A DNA stretch of 64,000 nucleotides from Streptomyces sp. NBC_01231. GTDB lineage: Bacteria; Actinomycetota; Actinomycetes; Streptomycetales; Streptomycetaceae. The notes below the pieces were generated by a model. The model was not told the origin of the DNA. It ran no database searches and was given only the letters and a program-made list of their open reading frames with translations. The stretch's first letter is position 1. Each line of letters opens with the position of its first letter. Below are positions 28,013-36,401 of the stretch, piece by piece. The stretch lies in the NCBI GenBank assembly GCA_035999765.1, contig CP108521.1, forward strand, positions 8,742,001 through 8,806,000, in the 5' to 3' direction. The position numbers were made by a program, and so were the translations under genes.

Positions 28013-28864
28013 ATGTCCATTAAGATCAGACGGACGGCCGTGGCGGTCGCGCTTCCCCTTGCCCTCGGCGTGACGCTGACCGCCTGCGGCGCCGGTAACG
28101 GCAGCAGCGGCGCCGCGGTCAAGGTCGGCTGCAAGCCGACACACGCCTTCTCCACAGTTCGGGCCAAGCAGCTCACCGTTGCCGTCTATGTCTCGCCTCC
28201 CTACAGCGTGCAGAAGTCCGGCGGCGCCTTCGGCGGTGTGGACGGTGAGATCATTCCGCAGATCGCGCAGATGGAGTGCCTCAAGCTGGTCGAGAAGCCG
28301 GTGGCGGGGGCAGCACTGATCGAGACTGTGAAATCCAAGCGTGCCGACGTCGCTCTCGGAGGTATTTACCGAACTCCTGAACGTGCTCAGATCCTCGGGC
28401 TGACCAGCACCCTCTACCGGGACGGCATGGCTTTCATCGGAAAGAACAAGGCGACCACGATCGCGGACGTCAAGGGGAAGACCGTCGGGGTCATCCAGGG
28501 ATACCTGTGGAACGCGGATCTGCAGAAGGTCCTCGGCAGCGGCCACGTAAAGATCTACCAGAGCTCGGACGGCCTGGTGTCCGATCTCAAGAACGGCCGT
28601 CTGGACCAAGGCGTGCTCACCACCTCGGAGGCGGGCTACCGCGCGCAGCAGAATCCGGCGGCAAAGCTCCAGGTGGGCCAAGTCGCTGCCGATGCGCGGG
28701 TAGCGGCTTCGACTGCGCCCGGTGAAGTGGTCTTCGCACTCACCAAGGGCAACACGAAAATGCTGGAGGCATTCAACCAGGACGTTCAGGTGCTGCTGAA
28801 GGACGGACTTATAGCCAAGGCCCTGACCGGCAACGGCATCTCCGCATCCGCCGCGGGCAGCTGA
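28013..28864 (+). CDS. Amino acid ABC transporter substrate-binding lipoprotein
   Basis: 283 residues. Signal sequence with lipobox LTAC (Cys25) and a type 3 solute-binding fold (AKQLTVAVYVSPPYSV, GVDGEIIPQIAQM, KGKTVGVIQGYLWNADLQKV). AGGAG precedes the ATG. The likely role is capture of an amino acid or N-methylated derivative for the operon's permeases. The ligand is inferred only from the downstream oxidases. Confidence 0.9.
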   Translation: MSIKIRRTAVAVALPLALGVTLTACGAGNGSSGAAVKVGCKPTHAFSTVRAKQLTVAVYVSPPYSVQKSGGAFGGVDGEIIPQIAQMECLKLVEKPVAGAALIETVKSKRADVALGGIYRTPERAQILGLTSTLYRDGMAFIGKNKATTIADVKGKTVGVIQGYLWNADLQKVLGSGHVKIYQSSDGLVSDLKNGRLDQGVLTTSEAGYRAQQNPAAKLQVGQVAADARVAASTAPGEVVFALTKGNTKMLEAFNQDVQVLLKDGLIAKALTGNGISASAAGS

Positions 28865-29641
28865 GACGGAAGAGACGCTCCGGGCAGGCATGGAGGTCAC
28901 GGCGGCGTGGGCGACCACTGTGTCGCTCACGCCGCTGGTGTTCCCACTCTGCCAACCCACCGGTCCAAGGGCCTTGTTGGTCCTTGTCCTGCCGCACTCG
29001 ACCGCGTCACGGTCTGATCGGATGGGTCCCCATGTTCATCGTCACCCACTAGGGTGACCGCCGCTGCAAGCAAGGGCCCCACCATCGCGCCCCCATGAGC
29101 CTGATCTACCTCCACAGGCAGGACAACTCCTCTCAGAGCGCGCCGTCGGCTTCGGTACCAAATCGGCCCTCACATGTTTTTTGTGCTCGCCGGCCGCGTG
29201 TCCGGTCCTGCTGCGCGCTCTGCGCGAACCCGACCCCGCTCATGTCCTGTTGGTCAGCGCCACGCCCATGGCTCCCGGGTCGGGGGCAGCCGGGCCGAGT
29301 GCCCGATGCGACTGCCAGGCGAAGCCGACCACCAGAAATGCCGGCTCCTCGCCTTCGGAAGCGCCGTTCAGGTTTTACAGGAGTTCGACTTCGACTGGAC
29401 GGGCCAACCAGTGCTTGGCCTCCATGCAGCGTCGGCGTCGCCAAAGCGACCAGCGCCGAAGTACCTGCGCGACCCACCCATCAGTACCTGCACAGCATCG
29501 AGCATCTGCCAACTCGTCCATACGCGTGGTCTTTTGAATGATTGTCGAAAGAGGTACCGCACTTTTAGAACATCGGGCTATCGAGTTCGGGTGGTGGACT
29601 CACGACCATGAAGAGTGGAACCTAGCGACAGGAGCCCAAAA
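28865..29641. other. Gene-free region before the flavoenzyme genes
   Basis: 777 bp with only short, unrecognisable frames on both strands. It may hold a degraded insertion, but no transposase motif is readable. It contains the promoter of the first oxidase. Confidence 0.4.
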
Positions 29642-30817
29642 GTGACTGGGTACTCTCACATCGTCATCGGAGCGGGAGCGATCGGCTCGGCCGCCGCCTA
29701 CCGACTTTCCGCCCAGGGAGCCCGAAAGGTCTTGGTTGTCGAGCAGTTCGATCTCATCAACACTCTCAACTCCTCGGGCGACCACTCTCGTATCATCCGC
29801 CGTGCCTATCACCACGATGCCTACGTCAACCTGACATCGGCGATGTTCTCGGCATGGGAAGAGATCGAGCACCTCAGCGGCCTGACCGTCTACACCAGGA
29901 CAGGCGGTCTCGACATGGCGCCGGCCGAAGGGCGGGGCGCTGCGGAACTGGAGGCCTTCAAGCAGCCTCTCCGGAACGCGGGGATCCCCTTCGACGAGTT
30001 GAGTGCCGAGGATATTCGGGCGGAATATCCGCAGTGGGTCATAAGTGACGACACCGTCGGATTTTTTCAGCAAGAAGCAGGCATCATCGATATTCGCAGG
30101 TCCGTGTCGGCGCACACCTCGCTTGCTCTGTCGGCCGGGGTGGAATTTCTTTCCCGCACGCGAGTCGAAGGCATCACCGTTCGGGACGACTCCGTGACCG
30201 TGAGAACCACCAAAGGTGACTTCGACGCGGATCACCTGCTGGTCGCCGCGGGCTCCTGGACAGAGGAACTCATGCCAGACCTCCTGGACTTCCCGCTCGT
30301 GCTGTCACAGGAGCAGGTCAGCTACATCGCCACGCCCTATCTTCGGGACTTCCTCACAGACCGGTTTCCCGTCTGGAGCTACCACGGGTCCGAATTGTTC
30401 TACGGTTTCCCGGTGTACGGCGAGGCGGCCATCAAACTGGCTCGGGACATGCGGGGCCATTTCATCGAGAGCACGGACCGCGTGTTCGAGGGCGACGAGA
30501 AGGAGGCCGATGTGCTGCGTGCCTTCCTCTCCCAATACCTGCCACGAGCTGTCGGCCCCACCCTGGTCAACAAGACGTGTGTCTACGACATGGCACCCGA
30601 CCGGGAGTTCATCCTCGACACCCTCCCTGGACGGCCGCACGTCGCCGTTTTCAACGGCGCAGGGCACGCAGGCAAGTTCGCCGCACTGATCGGGAAGATC
30701 CTGGCGGACCTTCTCACGGATGGCACCACCAAGCACGACATCGGCACGTTCAGCCTGCTGCGGCCGGCACTGACCGATCCGGGTTTCCAGTCCGTCTTCC
30801 GACACGGGACGTCGTGA
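29642..30817 (+). CDS. Sarcosine-oxidase-like FAD amine oxidase (MSOX family)
   Basis: 391 residues. N-terminal FAD-binding fold (HIVIGAGAIGSAAAYRLSAQG), SSGDHSRIIRRAYHHDAYV as in MSOX and N-methyltryptophan oxidase, and KTCVYDMAPDREFILD with Cys313 at the position of the covalent-FAD cysteine of monomeric sarcosine oxidase. The family oxidises N-methyl amino acids to the amine, formaldehyde and hydrogen peroxide. GTG at 29642 has AGGAG 7 bases upstream. A close paralogue follows, then a formaldehyde-detoxifying gene pair. The substrate is not known. Confidence 0.88.
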   Translation: MTGYSHIVIGAGAIGSAAAYRLSAQGARKVLVVEQFDLINTLNSSGDHSRIIRRAYHHDAYVNLTSAMFSAWEEIEHLSGLTVYTRTGGLDMAPAEGRGAAELEAFKQPLRNAGIPFDELSAEDIRAEYPQWVISDDTVGFFQQEAGIIDIRRSVSAHTSLALSAGVEFLSRTRVEGITVRDDSVTVRTTKGDFDADHLLVAAGSWTEELMPDLLDFPLVLSQEQVSYIATPYLRDFLTDRFPVWSYHGSELFYGFPVYGEAAIKLARDMRGHFIESTDRVFEGDEKEADVLRAFLSQYLPRAVGPTLVNKTCVYDMAPDREFILDTLPGRPHVAVFNGAGHAGKFAALIGKILADLLTDGTTKHDIGTFSLLRPALTDPGFQSVFRHGTS

Positions 30818-30890
30818 CGACTCCGCGCGACCACGTTGTCCTTCACCAAGCCGTTCTTTCAATCCGTCACCACGCGCAGGGACAAGCCGC

Positions 30891-32072
30891 ATGGTCAACG
30901 ATTTCCAGACCGTCGTCGTCGGTGGCGGCGCGATCGGCAGTGCCACAGCATACTGGCTCGCCGTCAGAGGCCAGACCGATGTGCTCGTACTTGAGCAGCA
31001 CACCACCGGCCATGGACTCGGCTCGTCCGGCGACCATTCCCGCATCATCAGGCACAGTTACCACGACAACATCTACGGTCGTCTGACGCGTCGTATGTAT
31101 GACAACTGGGCGACGTTGGAGCGGGAGAGTAAACAGGGCGTCTTCGTGAAGACGGGCGGCCTCGACATCGCGATCGAAGGGACGCCCGGGGCCGACGTCA
31201 TCGACAACTACCGTCGCGTCATGGCGTCGAACGACGTCCCTTTCGACACACTTGACAAGAAGCAACTCGGTGAGTGTTTTCCGCAGTGGAACATCGTGGA
31301 AGAGGAAGTCCGGGCTACCTATCAGGAGCACTCCGGTCTGATCGACATCCGCCGTGCCACGCTCACCCACCTGGCGCTGGCCGAGAGTCTCGGTGTGATC
31401 GTGAAGGACAACACGGCGGTCCAAGTCATCGAGAGCTTCCACGCAGGCGTACATATCGTCACCGGGGACGGCTCCTACACTGCGGACAAGGCGGTCGTGA
31501 CCGTCGGGTCCTGGGTCGATCAGCTCCTCAAACCACTCGGCCAGACCTGGAACACGACTATCGCCGAGGAGCAGGTCGTCTACGTCCAAACGCCCCATGT
31601 GAAGGACTTTTCGGTCGGCACCTTCCCCGTCTGGGGATGGCACGGGGACGATCTCTTCTACGGCTTCCCCACCTACGGGGAGGTCGCTATCAAGATCGCC
31701 CGGGAGAACCTTCGCCGGTTCGTGACCCAGCAGACACGCAGCCCGGAGCCGCACGAGGACGAGACCGCGGTGGTGCTCGAGTTCCTCAAGGAACGCCTGC
31801 CCACCGGTGTCGGGCCCGTCCTTTACGCGAAGACCTGCCCGTACGATCTGCCTCCGGACCGCCACTTCATCCTGGATTTCCTGCCGGGCCATCCGCGGGT
31901 TGTGGTGGGGAACGGGGCCGCCCACGCCGGCAAGTTCGCCGGCCTGTTGGGCGAGATTCTCTCCGAACTCGCCGTCACCGGCAGGTCGTCGTTTCCCATC
32001 GAGCCGTTCCGCGCGGACCGCCCGGCGCTCAAGGACCCGGACTTCGTCCCGGTCTTCACGCTGAAAGGGTGA
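30891..32072 (+). CDS. Sarcosine-oxidase-like FAD amine oxidase, second paralogue
   Basis: 393 residues and the same architecture as the preceding gene: TVVVGGGAIGSATAYWLAVRG, SSGDHSRIIRHSYHDNIYG, and KTCPYDLPPDRHFILDFLPG with Cys316 for covalent flavin. The two proteins are clearly related but diverged in the middle, so they may treat two methylated substrates or act in sequence on a dimethyl compound. AGGGA precedes the ATG. Confidence 0.88.
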   Translation: MVNDFQTVVVGGGAIGSATAYWLAVRGQTDVLVLEQHTTGHGLGSSGDHSRIIRHSYHDNIYGRLTRRMYDNWATLERESKQGVFVKTGGLDIAIEGTPGADVIDNYRRVMASNDVPFDTLDKKQLGECFPQWNIVEEEVRATYQEHSGLIDIRRATLTHLALAESLGVIVKDNTAVQVIESFHAGVHIVTGDGSYTADKAVVTVGSWVDQLLKPLGQTWNTTIAEEQVVYVQTPHVKDFSVGTFPVWGWHGDDLFYGFPTYGEVAIKIARENLRRFVTQQTRSPEPHEDETAVVLEFLKERLPTGVGPVLYAKTCPYDLPPDRHFILDFLPGHPRVVVGNGAAHAGKFAGLLGEILSELAVTGRSSFPIEPFRADRPALKDPDFVPVFTLKG

Positions 32073-32123
32073 ACGTGACACCAAGGAACACAGGACGCAG
32101 CCCGCCGGTTCTCCATGATCTGT

Positions 32124-32161
32124 GGCTCGGGCCCGCGCCGAAGGCGGTACGGGCCCGAGCC
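32124..32161. terminator. GC-rich hairpin after the oxidase genes
   Basis: GGCTCGGGCCCG pairs perfectly with CGGGCCCGAGCC across 14 bases that themselves contain a short GCC/GGC pairing. It lies 52 bp after the oxidase stop, between convergent genes. Confidence 0.75.
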
Positions 32162-32204
32162 GGGACTCGTGCGGACCGATGAGGGATGAATCGGCGCCGA
32201 ACGA

Positions 32205-32227
32205 GGGCCGTCTCAGCGAGACGGCCC
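32205..32227. terminator. Second hairpin between convergent genes
   Basis: GGGCCGTCTC and GAGACGGCCC pair perfectly around a 3-base loop, 13 bp past the cupin stop (which reads leftward). It probably serves the cupin gene, while the 32124 hairpin serves the oxidases. Confidence 0.75.
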
Positions 32228-32239
32228 CCGGTGGAATCT

Positions 32240-32629
32240 TCAGCCGGACGTGGAAGCGCCGGTCTGAGGGGCTGTGTAGACGACGAATATCTTGCGCAGT
32301 CGTTCGTGGACGGTCCAGATTCCGGTCCAGCCAAGCGGGAAGTAGGCCGTGTCTCCTGCGGTCAGTTCGACGGGCTCCCCGTTGTCTTCGGCAACGGTCA
32401 TGCGCCCTTCGACGACAGTGATGACCTCGCCTCGGTTCAGGAACTCCCAACGTGACGTACCGGGTTCGGATTCCCAGGTACCAGAGACGATGTGATTGTC
32501 GTCGCTCTTGTAAGCGAGATGGCTCCTGACGGTGATGGGCCCTGACAGGGGCGTGGCGCTGGGCGGCCCGAGAAGTGCTTCGTCGAGTTGGGCGGACGGG
32601 AGATCCGCTGCGCGGAATACCGTGGTCAT
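32240..32629 (-). CDS. Cupin-domain protein (EutQ/Cupin_3 type)
   Basis: 129 residues forming one cupin barrel ([60 protein letters not shown]). The classic His-rich metal motif is largely replaced (Trp/Glu), as in Cupin_3 proteins. GGAGAGGA precedes the ATG. It diverges from the mycothiol dehydrogenase gene and may be part of the amine module, but no reaction can be assigned. Confidence 0.8.
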   Translation of the reverse strand: MTTVFRAADLPSAQLDEALLGPPSATPLSGPITVRSHLAYKSDDNHIVSGTWESEPGTSRWEFLNRGEVITVVEGRMTVAEDNGEPVELTAGDTAYFPLGWTGIWTVHERLRKIFVVYTAPQTGASTSG

Positions 32630-32985
32630 CGAAATGTCCTCTCCGTGAAGGAAAACCGGGCGCCGGATGCCTCATTCCGGGCCAGAGTGGGCTTCCTCCG
32701 TCGATCAGGCAGAGGCACGACGGTGTACTGAAGGCAGCCCAGGTCATCGTGGCAAGTGATCCGTCCTGGGCACGATCAGCAGATGTTGGAATCTCATGCG
32801 ATTCAGTTCGACATGCGTCGAAGATGCCGGGCCGCTCATTCGGTGGTGTGCGACGCGGTCGGCTCACTGACCGGACCACACTGCGGAACCCGCCTCGGAC
32901 GGGGACCTTCAGTGGGCGGCACACGGGAGACGCTGCCCTCAAGGAACTCAAGAGTCAGAATGCGCAAAGAAATGGAGCCAAACCA
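32630..32985. promoter_or_regulatory. Divergent intergenic region, cupin and mscR-like genes
   Basis: 356 bp without a supported gene. It should hold both promoters. No repeat or operator is obvious. Confidence 0.4.
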
Positions 32986-34071
32986 ATGTCCCAAGAAGTA
33001 CGCGGCGTCATCGCATCCGGAAAGAAGGAGCCGGTGCGTGTGGAAACGATCGTTGTCCCGGACCCTGGACCCGGTGAGGTCGTGGTGAAGATACAGGCGT
33101 GCGGGGTCTGCCACACCGACCTGCACTATCGCGAGGGCGGTATCAACGACGACTTCCCCTTCCTGCTCGGCCATGAGGCCGCGGGGATCGTGGAGTCGGT
33201 CGGTGATGGCGTGACCGAAGTGATCCCAGGCGATTTCGTGATCCTCAACTGGCGTGCGGTGTGCGGTCAGTGCCGAGCCTGCCTCCGCGGCCGGCCGTGG
33301 CATTGCTTTGACACCCATAACGCCAGGCAGAAGATGACACTCACCGACGGCAGGGAACTATCTCCGGCGCTCGGCATCGGAGCGTTCGCCGAGAAGACCC
33401 TTGTGGCGGCCGGCCAGTGCACCAGGGTCGACCCTGCGGTGTCGCCTGCGGTTGCGGGGCTGCTGGGCTGTGGCGTAATGGCCGGTATCGGGGCGGCCAT
33501 CAACACCGGCAACGTCGGCCGGGGCGACAGTGTGGCCGTGATCGGGTGCGGCGGCGTGGGCGACGCCGCCATCGCCGGCTCTCGGCTGGCGGGTGCGGCG
33601 AAGATCATCGCCGTCGACATCAATGAGAACAAGCTCCTCACCGCCCTGAAGATGGGTGCCACCCACACCGTCAACTCCGGCACGACCGACCCAGTCGAGG
33701 CGATCCGCGAGCTCACCGGCGGTAACGGCGCGGATGTCGTCATCGACGCAGTCGGCCGCCCTGAGACATACCAGCAGGCTTTCCACGCCCGTGATCTGGC
33801 CGGAACCGTCGTGCTCGTAGGTGTGCCCACGCCTGACATGAGACTCGAACTGCCCCTGCTCGACGTCTTCGGACGCGGCGGCGCGCTCAAGTCTTCCTGG
33901 TATGGAGACTGCCTGCCCTCTCGCGACTTCCCGATGCTGATCGACCTGCACCTGCAGGGCCGACTGGATCTGGCGTCCTTCGTCACCGAGACGATCGCGC
34001 TCGACGAGGTGGAGAAGGCGTTCGAGCGAATGCACCACGGCGATGTGCTGCGCTCGGTGGTGGTGCTCTGA
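32986..34071 (+). CDS. mscR: S-(hydroxymethyl)mycothiol dehydrogenase (zinc alcohol dehydrogenase family)
   Basis: 361 residues, the usual length of MscR. Catalytic zinc motif [14 protein letters not shown] and [15 protein letters not shown]; structural zinc region [15 protein letters not shown], with one of the usual spacings altered; Rossmann motif [14 protein letters not shown]. MscR oxidises the formaldehyde-mycothiol adduct with NAD, detoxifying formaldehyde. Two signs support this over a general alcohol dehydrogenase: the overlapping MBL-hydrolase gene, a known partner of mscR in actinobacteria, and the sarcosine-oxidase-like genes upstream that would make formaldehyde. Confidence 0.8.
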   Translation: MSQEVRGVIASGKKEPVRVETIVVPDPGPGEVVVKIQACGVCHTDLHYREGGINDDFPFLLGHEAAGIVESVGDGVTEVIPGDFVILNWRAVCGQCRACLRGRPWHCFDTHNARQKMTLTDGRELSPALGIGAFAEKTLVAAGQCTRVDPAVSPAVAGLLGCGVMAGIGAAINTGNVGRGDSVAVIGCGGVGDAAIAGSRLAGAAKIIAVDINENKLLTALKMGATHTVNSGTTDPVEAIRELTGGNGADVVIDAVGRPETYQQAFHARDLAGTVVLVGVPTPDMRLELPLLDVFGRGGALKSSWYGDCLPSRDFPMLIDLHLQGRLDLASFVTETIALDEVEKAFERMHHGDVLRSVVVL

Positions 34072-34700
34072 TGGCAGCTCGCATTGAACGTCTCGTCACA
34101 AGCGGTCAGTTCAGCCTCGATGGCGGCACCTGGGCTGTCGACAACAACGTGTGGATCGTCGGCGACGACACCGAGGTGATCGTCATCGACGCAGCCCACG
34201 ACGCCGATGTAATCGCTGCCGCAGTGTGCGACCGCAGACTGCGCGCGATTGTGTGCACGCACGCCCACAATGACCACATTGACGCCGCCCCCGCGCTGGC
34301 TGCCCGAACGGGAGCCCCGATCTACTTGCATCCGGACGACCAGATCCTGTGGAAGCAGACACACCCCCAGCGGGACCCCGACGGCTGTCTCACCGACAGA
34401 TCCCGCCTGCGTGTGGCCGGTATCGAGGTGACCGTGCTGCACACCCCCGGCCATACGCCTGGAGCGATCTCCTTGTACGCGCCCGATCTCGGCACGGTCT
34501 TCACCGGAGACACCCTGTTCGCCGGTGGCCCTGGGGCCACCGGACGGTCCTTCTCGGACTTCTCCGCGATCATCCGGTCGATTCGCGACGTATTGCTGCC
34601 ACTGCCGCCGGATACGGTGGTGCGTACCGGACACGGCGAGTGCACAACGATCGGTGAGGAGGCTCCGTACCTCCAGACGTGGATCGCACGCGGTCACTGA
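34071..34700 (+). CDS. MBL-fold metallo-hydrolase, partner of mscR
   Basis: 209 residues. Metal motif CTHAHNDHIDAAPAL (HxHxDH form), then HTPGHTPGAISLY, FTGDTLFAGGPGATGR and TGHGECTTIGEE, the glyoxalase II-like set. The ATG overlaps the mscR stop by one base. It probably hydrolyses S-formylmycothiol or a related thioester to formate and free mycothiol; this follows from gene pairing, not from sequence alone. Confidence 0.85.
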   Translation: MAARIERLVTSGQFSLDGGTWAVDNNVWIVGDDTEVIVIDAAHDADVIAAAVCDRRLRAIVCTHAHNDHIDAAPALAARTGAPIYLHPDDQILWKQTHPQRDPDGCLTDRSRLRVAGIEVTVLHTPGHTPGAISLYAPDLGTVFTGDTLFAGGPGATGRSFSDFSAIIRSIRDVLLPLPPDTVVRTGHGECTTIGEEAPYLQTWIARGH

Positions 34701-34734
34701 GGACGCCGAGGCCCGCGGACGCCGTCAATGGAGG

Positions 34735-35949
34735 GTCTTCGAAGTTGAGGGGTGCGGAGGTGGCCGCGGTCTTGGCGTTGCTGTACCCCCGGTATCGATG
34801 AAGGCGGCGATCTCGGTCCACCAGCGGCCGAGGGTGGCGGCGAGGCGGCGGGCTTCGGGGATGTCGCTGTCCCCGCACCAGGTAGGGAACTTCCAGCGGG
34901 CGAGGCCGAGTTGGTGGCGGTCGGCGCCGGTGCGGGCCAAGACGAGGAGGTTGTGCAGGGACTCCTTGGCGATCCACGTGGTCAGCAGCGTTTGTCCGAC
35001 CGTCCCCTCGCCGAGCAGGGGGTTCCACATCTTCGCGAACTGTGCGGCGCTGAGGTCCTACAGGTTGCGCAGCAGCTCCTGCGGTCCTTCCACTCCGGTT
35101 CCGTGGCGCGCCCGCGACGCCCGTGCAGTTCGGCGACTGTGCGGCGCCTGACCTGCGAGAGCATCTTGTCGGCGAGCTGGACGACGTGGAAGTGGTCCAC
35201 GACCACGACTGCGCCCGGTCGTCCGGTTCGCACGGCGGCCCCGTAGCTAGTGGACATGTCGATCGCGACGTACCGGATGTTCTTGCTCCACTCCAGACCG
35301 GAGGTGGACAGCCCGGCCAGGACGTCGGCGACGGCGCGCCCCTCGGCCTGGCGAGCAGCCCGTCGGCGCCCAGCGCGCCGACGAACCCGCTGTGCCACCG
35401 GTCGCGCATCAGCTGCCACCTGCCCGTCTCCGGGTCTTGTGCCCACTTCGGCCTGCCCCGGTGGGGCTCGTCGATGCCCAGGACCTTCACCGGGCAGCGG
35501 CTCCGCGGTAACCTCACGGCCCTGGACTCGGAAAGCGTCCATCATGGTCGGCCAGGACAGATGCAGATCGCGCGCGGCCTGGACGAACGTGACGCCGGCG
35601 TCCTGTAAGCGGCGCCCAGCCACACCTCGCAGCCGGGTGGTCAGCCTGGCACCGGCCGGGATCTGCGGGATCCGCTCGGTGTAGGGCCGGCGGGAGCCGT
35701 CGGCCTCGCGGCAGTACCAGCGCCGCTCGTGCCACAGAACTGCGACCTGCTGTCGACGTAGGGCAGGACAGGCGGGCGGGTCACCGCTGTTCCCTTCACC
35801 CGGTAGGCGAAGACTCCACAAGCGGGGCAGGCCCGTGCCGCCTCGTCCGCCGTGACCAGATGTGCCCGACGACTGCCGTCACCCAGCCGCCCGAACAGCA
35901 CGACGGACACGCCGTCGAGATCGAGCAGCAACGTTGTAACGTTGATCAA
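34735..35949 (-). pseudogene. ISL3-family transposase relic
   Basis: The remains start INVTTLLLDLDGVSVVLFG (TTG at 35949) with zinc-finger ACPACGV, then after frame changes RRWYCREADGSRRPYTERIP, VQAARDLHLSWPTMMDAF, VKVLGIDEPHRGRPKWAQD, NIRYVAIDMSTSYGAAVRTG, VVVVDHFHVVQLADKMLSQ and MWNPLLGEGTVGQTLLTTW. The C-terminal end after FIDTG is lost. At least four frame shifts are present, so it is inactive. Confidence 0.85.
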
Positions 35950-36401
35950 GACAGTGTCTCCTGCGCGATCCTTCTGCCTACTGCTGGCCGCGTGCACAAC
36001 CCCCGCAAGGTCTTTCGACCCGCCGGAACCGCGTGCCTCGCCGCGGCGATCGGCTGACAACCGGGCCAGCCCGGCCTCAGCGGGCCGAAATCCCAGCCCG
36101 ACCGACCTGCCCGTCGGCTCCACAGACTGGGCGACCGTGAACGATCCCGCCGATCAGGACCTCCCGGCTGGCTGCCGGTTGCTGAGACACGCTCCGACGC
36201 GAGGAAAGACAGGCGCTCGCGGCAGTGCGCGAACCGGCGTCGGTGAGCAGGCCCGCGAGCGGGGTCTTGACCGGGTCGTTGATGGTGGACAGCCGTCTGT
36301 TGCTGAGGCAGAACCCGCCGGCCCCGGCACACGAGCGCTTGCTGGACTCATGAGGTCCGGAGATGCTGTAGACAGATATGCCGAAGGCGAGATGATCGAC
36401 C
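35950..36401. other. Gene-free stretch between the ISL3 relic and the phosphatase gene
   Basis: 452 bp with no recognisable gene. It probably includes the phosphatase promoter and old IS flanks. Confidence 0.35.

Noticed and set aside
29099..29541. Possible gene in the gap before the flavoenzymes
   Set aside because: The frames have uneven codon use, many rare residues and no motif on either strand.
30867..32951. Long open frame (694 codons) on the minus strand
   Set aside because: It is antisense to the second flavoenzyme gene and the cupin region; its composition is Arg/Val/Gly-rich with no domain, as expected for the shadow of GC-rich coding DNA.
33267..34697. 476-codon minus-strand frame
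   Set aside because: Antisense to mscR and the MBL gene, both with strong motifs.
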